Below the pieces are notes generated by a model. The model saw only the letters and a list, made by a program, of their open reading frames with translations. It did not search any database and had not been told where the DNA came from. Shown here piece by piece: positions 8,076 to 15,169 of a stretch of DNA of 63,444 bases. Within the stretch, counting starts at the first letter, position 1, and each line of letters opens with the position of its first letter. Both the position numbers and the translations under genes were made by a program. The stretch covers positions 1-63,444 of IMG/VR virus record IMGVR_UViG_3300044846_000637; one strand, written 5' to 3'. Origin of the DNA: a virus.

Positions 8076-8368
8076 GAACCAACACCACGGCGGCACTGCG
8101 CACACTGCTCAGAGACAACCCTGACGGGCTGGATGTGGGCACAATCGCCAACAACCTTGAGCGTGAGCCAAGCGGTATTCGCAAGCTCTTAGCCAAGATG
8201 CCTGACACTTACATCGATAGGTGGATGCGGCATGGCCGTAACCCACCTCTAGCTATCTGGTGTGTCGTAGTACCCCCAGACAATTGCCCCCGACCCGATA
8301 TCAAACGACTAATTAAATTACCCAAAGTTTTTTGCAGCCAGCCACTAAAGGAGAACCCACATGGCTAA
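8072..8368 (+). CDS. Putative winged-helix protein, 98 aa
   Basis: The first 60 residues (AALRTLLRDNPDGLDVGTIA, then REPSGIRKLLAKM) look like a small winged-helix DNA-binding fold. The C-terminal part holds a Pro-rich strand region. It may regulate transcription of the early operon; this rests on fold-level appearance only. Confidence 0.6.
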   Translation: MRTNTTAALRTLLRDNPDGLDVGTIANNLEREPSGIRKLLAKMPDTYIDRWMRHGRNPPLAIWCVVVPPDNCPRPDIKRLIKLPKVFCSQPLKENPHG

Positions 8369-8837
8369 AATTTCCCAGTCCGCAAAAGTACGCGAGTACA
8401 TCAAACAAAACCCAACCAAGAAGGTAGCTGAGGTGGCTAAGGACCTCGGGTTGAAGTACCAATTTGTGTACGTGACCAAACGCAATATGGATGTTAAGTA
8501 CATTCCTAAGCAGTACCTGACCAAGAAGTCGGTAGCCAAGATGCAAGCGGAATTTAAACCCGCGCCACACATGCTGGTTGATCTCACTCAACACAAGGAT
8601 GGGTCCATCACAGAGAAGATTACTATGGTGGAACCTACCCCCGACCTAGTGAATCACCCCGCGCATTACAAGTACGGTGGCATCGAGACCATAGACTTCA
8701 TTGAAGCCAAGGAGCTTGGGTACAACCTTGGCAACGTGGTCAAGTACATCACTCGCTCAGACCACAAGGGTAACCGCAAGGAAGACTTGCTCAAGGCGCA
8801 GTGGTATCTCACCCGCGAAATCAATTCAATCAAGTAA
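8361..8837 (+). CDS. DUF3310 protein with N-terminal HTH-like region
   Basis: The C-terminal 60 residues match the DUF3310 signature: VNHPAHYKYGGIETIDFIEA then NVVKYITRSDHKGNRKEDLLKAQWYL. Members are common phage proteins annotated as putative nucleotide kinase-related, without proven activity. The N-terminal 45 residues (VAEVAKDLGLKYQFVYVTKRN) look like a helix-turn-helix. It sits directly before the DNA polymerase gene. ATG 8361 follows AAAGGAGAACC. Confidence 0.85.
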   Translation: MAKISQSAKVREYIKQNPTKKVAEVAKDLGLKYQFVYVTKRNMDVKYIPKQYLTKKSVAKMQAEFKPAPHMLVDLTQHKDGSITEKITMVEPTPDLVNHPAHYKYGGIETIDFIEAKELGYNLGNVVKYITRSDHKGNRKEDLLKAQWYLTREINSIK

Positions 8838-8843
8838 AACGAC

Positions 8844-10724
8844 ATGAGCCTACTTACCATCGATTTTGAAACTTACTACACAAGTAAGGGCCTTGGCTTT
8901 CGGACTCAGACCACCGAAGAATACGTGCGTGACAAGCGTTTCGAGGTGATCGGGGCGTCAGTCCAAGTGGACTCAGGAGAACCAGTTTGGTTTTCAGGGG
9001 ACCGTGAATCGATGCGTAAGTGGCTTCTGCAATTCGACTGGCGCAACTCCATGATGCTGGCGCACAACACGCTGTTCGATGGCTGTATCTTGTATTGGCA
9101 TTTCGGTATCACACCGAAAATCTATCTCGATACGCTGGGCATGGCTAGGGCACTGCATGGGGTTGACGCTGGTGGTTCACTGGCGGCGCTCGCTGAGCGC
9201 TACAAGATAGGTACTAAGGGGAACGAGGTTGTTGCCGCTATCGACAAACGCCGTAAGGACTTCATCCCCGAAGACCTAGCGCAGTACGGAGAGTACTGCA
9301 AGAACGATGTGACGCTGACCTACAAGCTGTTCAACATCATGGCTGAAGGCTTTCCTATGGACGAGTACCGCCTGATCGATATGACGATACGCATGTTCAC
9401 TCACCCCATGCTGTACGTGGACGAGGAGAAGCTGAACAACCGCCTTGAAGACATGCGCAAAGAAAAGTCTGAGCTATTGTCATCGCTCATGAGCCAGCTC
9501 AAATGCGAGACTGAAGAAGAGGTCCGCAAGAACTTGTCCAGCAATAAGAAGTTCGCTGAGATTCTCGAGAACTACGGCATCAAGGTTCCGATGAAGATGA
9601 GCGAGAAACAAAAGAAGGAAGTCCCTGCACTCGCCAAAAAGGACGAGGGGTTCATCGCCCTGTGCGAGAGCGAGGACGAGGTCATCCAGCACCTGTGCGC
9701 CGTGCGCCTTGGCACGAAGTCAACCCTTGAAGCCGGGCGCATTCAGAGGTTCATAGACATTGGCAAGCGCAACAAGGGACTCATTCCTGTCCCCCTGAAA
9801 TACTACGGGGCGCACACGGGTCGCTGGTCTGGCATGGACAAGATCAACTTCCAGAATCTGCCAAGCCGTGACCCCAAGAAGAAGGCGCTCAAGAAGGCCA
9901 TCGTGCCGCCAGAAGGTTACAAGGTAATCAACGCTGACTCATCGCAGATCGAAGCGCGTATGGTTGCGTGGCTGGCTGGCCAAGACGATGTGGTGCAACA
10001 GTTTGCACGGGGCGAGGATGTGTACTCGCTGTTTGCATCTGCGGTCTATGGACGCACGATCACAAAGAAAGATTCTGAACAACGGTTCGTTGGTAAGACC
10101 TGTATCCTCGGACTGGGTTACGGCACTGGTGCGCTGAAGTTACAGCACACGCTGTCCACATCTCAACCCATCAGCGTAAAGATTGATGAGGAAGAAGCCA
10201 AGCGTATCGTTGGTGTGTACCGCGACAAGAACGACATGATCATCGAGCTGTGGGGCGAAGCAGATGCAATGCTCAACGACATGCTCAACGGTTCGTTTAA
10301 GAACGGTCCCAAACAGTTCGGCAGACACAAGTGTGTCTTCTACGACAAGGACGGCATCATTCTCCCAAACAACATGCGTATTCGGTACAAGAACTTACGC
10401 AAGGAGTGGGACGAAGAGAAGCAGAAGTCCAGCATTGTGTATGACTCTCGTAGAGGAACCATATCTATCTGGGGCGGGGCTGTCGTTGAGAACGTGGTTC
10501 AAGCCCTTGCACGTATCGTCGTGGGCGTTCAGATGCTCGAGATCAACAACCATCATCGAGTAGTGCTGACGGTACATGACGCCGCTGTGTGCGTAGTGCC
10601 TGACTATGAGGTGGACAGCGCAGTGGAGGCCATAACCAAGATCATGCACATCGCCCCTGAGTGGGCGACAGGACTGCCCGTTGCATGTGAGGCTAATGCT
10701 GGCGACACTTACGGTGATTGCTGA
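8844..10724 (+). CDS. Family A DNA polymerase with 3'-5' exonuclease
   Basis: A 626-aa replicative polymerase. The N-terminus is a DEDD exonuclease domain beginning with IDFETYY (D7, E9) and containing the AHNTLFDG block. Motif A is NADSSQIEARMVAWLAGQ with the catalytic Asp at about 365, motif B lies near FVGKTCILGLGYGTG, and motif C is TVHDAAV with Asp at about 579. No 5'-3' exonuclease domain is present, as usual for phage enzymes. It lies among DUF3310 and nuclease genes and should copy the phage genome with the primase-helicase at 15170. Confidence 0.96.
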   Translation: MSLLTIDFETYYTSKGLGFRTQTTEEYVRDKRFEVIGASVQVDSGEPVWFSGDRESMRKWLLQFDWRNSMMLAHNTLFDGCILYWHFGITPKIYLDTLGMARALHGVDAGGSLAALAERYKIGTKGNEVVAAIDKRRKDFIPEDLAQYGEYCKNDVTLTYKLFNIMAEGFPMDEYRLIDMTIRMFTHPMLYVDEEKLNNRLEDMRKEKSELLSSLMSQLKCETEEEVRKNLSSNKKFAEILENYGIKVPMKMSEKQKKEVPALAKKDEGFIALCESEDEVIQHLCAVRLGTKSTLEAGRIQRFIDIGKRNKGLIPVPLKYYGAHTGRWSGMDKINFQNLPSRDPKKKALKKAIVPPEGYKVINADSSQIEARMVAWLAGQDDVVQQFARGEDVYSLFASAVYGRTITKKDSEQRFVGKTCILGLGYGTGALKLQHTLSTSQPISVKIDEEEAKRIVGVYRDKNDMIIELWGEADAMLNDMLNGSFKNGPKQFGRHKCVFYDKDGIILPNNMRIRYKNLRKEWDEEKQKSSIVYDSRRGTISIWGGAVVENVVQALARIVVGVQMLEINNHHRVVLTVHDAAVCVVPDYEVDSAVEAITKIMHIAPEWATGLPVACEANAGDTYGDC

Positions 10725-10765
10725 TACCATTTCAGCTCTAAACAACTCACCAGTAAGGATTCAGT

Positions 10766-11431
10766 ATGTCACCCCAAGAAATCAAGTGGTCTTATTCAGG
10801 TCTGAAAGACTACAGCAACTGCCCAAAGCAATACCAACAAGTAAAGGTATTGAAGAAGTTCTCCAAGCGACCCACTCAGCAGATGCTGTACGGCACTGAG
10901 GTCCACACAGCTCTTGAGAACTACGTTAAAGACGGCACACCCCTCGCCAAGAACTACGAGCGGTACAAAAAACAACTCGACCCGTTGCGTGACATGCAGG
11001 GTGTTAAGTACCCCGAGCATCGTATGGCGATCACGCACAGTAAGGAACCATGCACCTTTGGGGCTAAGGACTATTGGGCGCGAGGCATTGCTGACTTATT
11101 GGTAGTGGACGGCGATCAGGCTTTTATTGTTGATTACAAGACAGGTAGCAACAAGTACCCAGACCCCAAGCAGCTTCAGTTGATGGCGCTCATGGCGTTC
11201 GCGCATTTCCCAGAAGTTAAGCACATCAAAGCTGGTCTGTTGTTTGTCGCGCACGAGCACTTTGTTACCTCGGAGTACACCCGTGAAAAGATCGACGAGT
11301 ACTGGCAAGATTTCTATTGGGAACTTGAAAGAATGCGGCTTTCCTACGAAAATGATAGCTGGCAAGCGAACCCCACCCCACTGTGCGGGTGGTGTCCAGT
11401 ACACACATGCGAACACCATAAGGAGCGATGA
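10766..11431 (+). CDS. Cas4/RecB-like PD-(D/E)XK nuclease with four-Cys cluster
   Basis: A 221-aa nuclease of the PDDEXK_1 (RecB/Cas4-like) type. Active-site residues appear as D110 in RGIADLL and D123-Y-K125 in FIVDYKTGSN, followed by the conserved Gln motif (PKQLQLMALM). One Cys near the N-terminus (C19, YSNCPKQ) and three near the C-terminus (C207, C210, C215) match the iron-sulphur arrangement of Cas4 and AddB-like nucleases. It probably resects DNA ends in phage replication or recombination. No CRISPR array is near, so no spacer role is inferred. Confidence 0.88.
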   Translation: MSPQEIKWSYSGLKDYSNCPKQYQQVKVLKKFSKRPTQQMLYGTEVHTALENYVKDGTPLAKNYERYKKQLDPLRDMQGVKYPEHRMAITHSKEPCTFGAKDYWARGIADLLVVDGDQAFIVDYKTGSNKYPDPKQLQLMALMAFAHFPEVKHIKAGLLFVAHEHFVTSEYTREKIDEYWQDFYWELERMRLSYENDSWQANPTPLCGWCPVHTCEHHKER

Positions 11432-11745
11432 TGCCCTACGTAACTAAACCAAGGCCGTACAAGAAAGAGTACGAGCAACAGAAAGAGCGCGGCGAACACG
11501 GCAACCGTATGGAGCGCCAACGCGCCCGTCGAGGTATCGACAAGACAGGTGCTGACAGCAACGGTAACGGCAAGGCCGACAAGCGCGAAGGCAAGGACGT
11601 TGCGCACGTTAAGGCGATGGACAAGGGCGGCAAGAACAAGGACGGTGTGCGCATCGAATCTGCTTCCCGTAATCGTTCATTCAGCCGTGACTCTAAGGGA
11701 AACCTCGTATCAGAAACCAGCAAAAAAGAGAGAAAAAGAACTTGA
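11428..11745 (+). CDS. Basic protein with HNH-like remnant, 105 aa
   Basis: Starts in ATGA overlap with the nuclease gene (ATG 11428 or 11431). Very Lys/Arg/Gly-rich. The segment DVAHVKAMDKGGKNKDGVRI resembles the core of HNH nucleases (D-x-x-H...GG-x-N), but the final His and the Cys knuckles are missing, so catalytic activity is doubtful. The stop overlaps the -35 box of the helicase promoter. Confidence 0.65.
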   Translation: MMPYVTKPRPYKKEYEQQKERGEHGNRMERQRARRGIDKTGADSNGNGKADKREGKDVAHVKAMDKGGKNKDGVRIESASRNRSFSRDSKGNLVSETSKKERKRT

Positions 11746-11769
11746 CAAATGCTTGAGCACCCATAAAAT
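11742..11769 (+). promoter_or_regulatory. Sigma70-type promoter of the helicase operon
   Basis: TTGACA (11742-11747), 16-bp spacer, TAAAAT (11764-11769). The -35 box overlaps the stop codon of the gene before. The spacer starts AATGCTT, as in the promoter at 58438. An inverted repeat CTGACA/TGTCAG (11773-11778 / 11793-11798) covers the expected transcription start and could be an operator. Confidence 0.75.
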
Positions 11770-11924
11770 AATCTGACAGTCAGGTGTGAGTGTGTCAGAT
11801 GGCCACGCAGTTGCTTTCAAGCCTTTAACCGCATCAGTCACTCGGCTACTTCTCCTTCCGTTTGTTGCGTCAGGAGTGACGGACACCTCGGAAAGACGAG
11901 GACCCCATTCAGTAAAGAGGTAGT
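11770..11924 (+). promoter_or_regulatory. Structured 5' leader of the helicase gene
   Basis: About 150 nt of untranslated leader. It contains the CTGACA/TGTCAG inverted repeat near the start and a hairpin CCTCG-N6-CGAGG (11886-11901) that ends 14 nt before the AGAGG ribosome site (11916-11920). No open frame is evident. No known riboswitch class is recognised. Confidence 0.5.
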
Positions 11925-13490
11925 ATGGAAATAGTTGATAACACAGCGTTGCGCTTTCTCTGTTCGCATGAGATAGCAGACCAGATCGATAAGTACATTG
12001 CTAAAAGCGAGTACCTCGGGCAACGCGAACAGCACCACGAGATGCTTGTTTTCTGGGGCATGAACGAAGTGCAAAAACTTGCACAACTCCTCCCAAACGG
12101 GAACTCTGTGCCTTCACCAATCGAGCGCGATTACGGGTGGCCCGGTATGTTCAAGCCGTTTGATCATCAGAAAGATACTGCGCGTTTTCTCACGCTGCAC
12201 CAACGCGCCTTCTGCTTTAACGAGGCTGGTACAGGTAAGACTTCAGCAGCTATTTGGGCAGCGGATTACCTAATGAATCAGGGTATGGTGAAACGTGTGT
12301 TGGTCATCTGCCCTCTGTCCATCATGCAGAGCGCATGGCAAGCAGACCTGTTCAAAACAGCGATGCACAGAACGTGTGCCGTGGCCCATGGCGCAAGACG
12401 CCGCAGAGTAATCGAGGGCGCGTACGACTTTGTGATCATCAACTATGACGGTGTGAACGCAGAGCGCGAAGCAATCAACGCAAGTAAGTTTGACCTCATC
12501 ATCGTGGACGAAGCCAACGCATACAAGAACCCTACGACTGTACGCTGGAAGACCCTGTCCAAGATCATCAAGAGCGACACGTATCTGTGGATGATGACAG
12601 GCACACCCGCATCGCAGTCACCAGAGGATGCCTTTGGCCTCGCGCGGCTGGTCAACCCCAGTGCAGTACCCAAGTTTAAGACGGCGTGGAAAGACGCTGT
12701 CATGCGTCAGGTAAGCGCTTTCAAGTGGGCACCGAAACCCAACGCGCAAGAGCTTGTGTTCAAAGCGCTTCAGCCAGCTATACGTTACGAGAAAGCGCAG
12801 TGCCTTGATCTGCCTGATGTGATGTATCAGACACGCGAAGTGCCTCTGTCTCCACAGGTCACCTCTTACTACAAAGAGTTGGTCAAGCAGATGCAGGTGA
12901 AAGCAGCGGGGGAGACTATCAGCACAGTCAATGCGGCGGCGGCCCTTACGAAGCTGTTGCAGTTGTCTGGCGGCGCGGTGTACACCGATACGGGTAACGT
13001 GGTTGAGTTCGACATCTCACCACGACTGAACGTACTGCAAGAAGTCATAGACGAAGCCTCCCACAAGGTCATCGTTTTTGTACCGTACAAGCACACCATT
13101 CAGATAGTCCAAGAACACCTGACTAAGAAGGGTGTAACTACTGAGATTATTTCTGGTGACGTAACAGCCAACGCTCGCGCGCAAATCTTCAAAAGCTTTC
13201 AGACAACCGACACGCCCCGTGTGTTGTTGGTGCAACCCCAATCGGCCTCACACGGCGTGACACTTACAGCAGCAGACACAATTGTTTTCTGGTCACCCGT
13301 GATGTCAGTAGAGACGTATTTGCAGTGCGTTGCACGTATTGATCGCGTGGGGCAGAAAAACAAAATGACAGTGATACACCTTCAGGGGTCCGAGGTGGAG
13401 CGGCGCATGTACAAGATGCTTCAGGGCAAAGTTGATATGCACGAAAAATTGGTGGACCTTTACAAAGCGGAAATAGGAGAAAGCATATGA
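11925..13490 (+). CDS. SNF2-family DEAD/DEAH-like helicase
   Basis: A 521-aa superfamily 2 helicase. Motif I is GTGKT (102-106) in NEAGTGKTSAAI, motif Ia-like VLVICPLSIMQSAW follows, motif II is DEAN (195-198), motif III is MMTGTPASQ, and motif VI is CVARIDRVGQKN (about 467-480), typical of SNF2/Swi2 enzymes. These are ATP-driven translocases that remodel protein-DNA complexes or branch-migrate DNA; phage homologues work in replication or recombination. It is the first gene after its own promoter and a structured leader. Confidence 0.92.
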   Translation: MEIVDNTALRFLCSHEIADQIDKYIAKSEYLGQREQHHEMLVFWGMNEVQKLAQLLPNGNSVPSPIERDYGWPGMFKPFDHQKDTARFLTLHQRAFCFNEAGTGKTSAAIWAADYLMNQGMVKRVLVICPLSIMQSAWQADLFKTAMHRTCAVAHGARRRRVIEGAYDFVIINYDGVNAEREAINASKFDLIIVDEANAYKNPTTVRWKTLSKIIKSDTYLWMMTGTPASQSPEDAFGLARLVNPSAVPKFKTAWKDAVMRQVSAFKWAPKPNAQELVFKALQPAIRYEKAQCLDLPDVMYQTREVPLSPQVTSYYKELVKQMQVKAAGETISTVNAAAALTKLLQLSGGAVYTDTGNVVEFDISPRLNVLQEVIDEASHKVIVFVPYKHTIQIVQEHLTKKGVTTEIISGDVTANARAQIFKSFQTTDTPRVLLVQPQSASHGVTLTAADTIVFWSPVMSVETYLQCVARIDRVGQKNKMTVIHLQGSEVERRMYKMLQGKVDMHEKLVDLYKAEIGESI

Positions 13491-13906
13491 TCATCAACAA
13501 CACGGAAGAACTGGTATCAGATTACCTAGAGATTCGCAGACTACGCGAGTCACTCAAGGCCAATTATGATTCTCAAGACGAAGAGCTTAAAAACGCGATG
13601 GACTCAATTAAAGAAGCGCTTTTAGCCATCTGTAACGAGAACAACCAGAGTGGATTCAAGACAACAAGCGGCACTGTCACGCGACAGGTCAAGGAAAGAT
13701 ATTTTTGCACTGACTGGGACAACTTCAGAAAGTTCGTTGAGAGCGAAGGCTCCATTGATCTTCTTGAGCGCCGTATCCATCAGCGCAACTTCAAAGAATT
13801 TATGAACGAGAGATCAGGCGATGGCTTGCCTCCCGGCGTAAATGCCCTGCGTGAATTTGACATAGTCGTGCGCAAGGCTTCTTCAACCAGTGAAACTTCA
13901 GTTTAA
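13487..13906 (+). CDS. Hypothetical coiled-coil protein, 139 aa
   Basis: ATGA overlap with the helicase gene. The first 50 residues (YLEIRRLRESLKANYDSQDE) form a likely coiled coil; the rest ends in GLPPGVNALREFDIVVRK. The shape recalls Gam- or Gp157-like recombination accessory proteins, but I see no diagnostic motif. Probably part of the helicase operon. Confidence 0.75.
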   Translation: MIINNTEELVSDYLEIRRLRESLKANYDSQDEELKNAMDSIKEALLAICNENNQSGFKTTSGTVTRQVKERYFCTDWDNFRKFVESEGSIDLLERRIHQRNFKEFMNERSGDGLPPGVNALREFDIVVRKASSTSETSV

Positions 13907-13919
13907 GGACAGACTCATC

Positions 13920-14786
13920 ATGAGCAACGAACTCGCAACCATTTTTCAGAACTCCGGCGTAGCACTCCCACAAGGTCTTGACGAAGACACCCTTGCAGTT
14001 GCTGGCAATGCGACCCAAGGAACTAAGCGTATCTCCATCGAGGGCCGTGTGTTCCGCAAGATCGTAGGCGGCAAAGAGCAAAGCGTTAACACCGACACAT
14101 CGATGAACGTCATCATTGTGAAGATGGCACACGAAGCCTCCCGCACGTTCTACGGACAGACCTACAAGAAGGGCGTTAAGCTGGCCCCTGCTTGCTGGTC
14201 TAATGACTCCAAGACCCCCGATCCCGAGGTCGCACAGCCCTGCGCTTCTACATGCGCTGATTGCCCGAACTCTGTTAAAGGTTCTGGCCAAGGCGGTCAG
14301 GGAACTGCTTGCCGTTTGTCTTGGCGTTTGGCAGTGGTACTGCCGAATGACCCAGAGGGCGATGTGTATCAGTTGGTTCTTCCCGCAACAAGTGCGTTTG
14401 GTAAAGAAGAGTCCGGTCGCTGGCCTTTCCGTCCGTACGTTCAGATGCTTGCCAACAACAACGTGTCTGCTGGGCGTGTGATTACCAAGATGCAGTTTGA
14501 CATCAACTACCCTGTACCGCGCTTGCTGTTCTCCCCCACAGCCGCAGTACCTGATGAGTTGTATGAAGTAATCAAACGTCAGGGCAAAACTAAGCCAGCC
14601 GAGAGCGCAGTCAAGCTGACTGTGTATAAAGCAGACAAGGCCGAAGAGGAAGCTGAAGCTCCCGCACAACCTGCGGACGCAGACGGAGTGGTCGAAGCGC
14701 CAATCAAGCGCGAGAGCACCCGCAAGGCGGCTCCTGAGTCTGCCGACGATGTGAGCGACATCGTGAAAAAGTGGGCCAAGAAGTAA
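13920..14786 (+). CDS. Cys-rich replication-region protein, possible ssDNA-binding protein
   Basis: 288 aa from ATG 13920, chosen because the upstream start at 13890 lies inside the preceding gene. A central cluster PCASTCADCPNSV (near 108-120) plus a later ACRLSWRLAVVLP stretch suggests a zinc knuckle in a beta-rich fold. The C-terminal 70 residues are Ala/Glu/Pro-rich and flexible. Position between helicase and primase and this architecture suggest a single-strand DNA-binding protein; the family is known to me only as conserved phage hypothetical. Confidence 0.7.
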   Translation: MSNELATIFQNSGVALPQGLDEDTLAVAGNATQGTKRISIEGRVFRKIVGGKEQSVNTDTSMNVIIVKMAHEASRTFYGQTYKKGVKLAPACWSNDSKTPDPEVAQPCASTCADCPNSVKGSGQGGQGTACRLSWRLAVVLPNDPEGDVYQLVLPATSAFGKEESGRWPFRPYVQMLANNNVSAGRVITKMQFDINYPVPRLLFSPTAAVPDELYEVIKRQGKTKPAESAVKLTVYKADKAEEEAEAPAQPADADGVVEAPIKRESTRKAAPESADDVSDIVKKWAKK

Positions 14787-15116
14787 ATGCCACGGAAGTT
14801 CAGCCCTCAACTGCTGGATAGCATAGAGAATGCCGAGGACAGCCTTGGTATTTCTCTTGCCCGTACCTGCCTCAAGGCAGGGCTTCCCGCATCTTACGCC
14901 GCCCCTATGCTGAAAGTTTCACGCATGACGTTGCACACTTGGTTTCGTGGCGGTGTTATCCGGAAATCTAGGACAGGGCAACTTGAACAGTTCATCAGTT
15001 TTTTAAAGGACGAAATTCATTCGGGGGTGCTACCTAAGCCGACCCTGAAGCAAACGCTGGAGTACGCTGAAGACTTTGCTGGTCGGGCTATTCAAGCGAA
15101 TAAAAGCGCGGCCTAA
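14787..15116 (+). CDS. Helix-turn-helix protein, 109 aa
   Basis: Starts at the base after the previous stop. Residues about 25-60 (RTCLKAGLPASYAAPMLKVS, then RMTLHTWFRGG) give a HTH with a WFRGG recognition-helix end, as in phage regulators. It may control early genes or help replication start. A strong hairpin follows its stop. Confidence 0.75.
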   Translation: MPRKFSPQLLDSIENAEDSLGISLARTCLKAGLPASYAAPMLKVSRMTLHTWFRGGVIRKSRTGQLEQFISFLKDEIHSGVLPKPTLKQTLEYAEDFAGRAIQANKSAA

Positions 15117-15133
15117 ACAGCCGTTGTCGTAAC

Positions 15134-15152
15134 AGCGGGGCTGGTCCCCGCT
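15134..15152 (+). terminator. Hairpin between HTH gene and primase gene
   Basis: AGCGGGG (15134-15140), loop CTGGT, CCCCGCT (15146-15152): a perfect 7-bp GC-rich stem. It is followed by TAATTGT rather than a T run, so it may be a weak terminator or an attenuator in front of the primase gene. Confidence 0.5.
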
Positions 15153-15169
15153 TAATTGTCTCTGCGATT

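Noticed and set aside
11428-11745. Active HNH nuclease
   Set aside because: Only the D-x-x-H...GG-x-N part is similar; the last catalytic His and Cys knuckles are missing.
13800-14810. Long minus-strand open frame (336 codons)
   Set aside because: It is the antisense shadow of the 288-aa Cys-rich gene, which has good start context, operon coupling and sensible composition.
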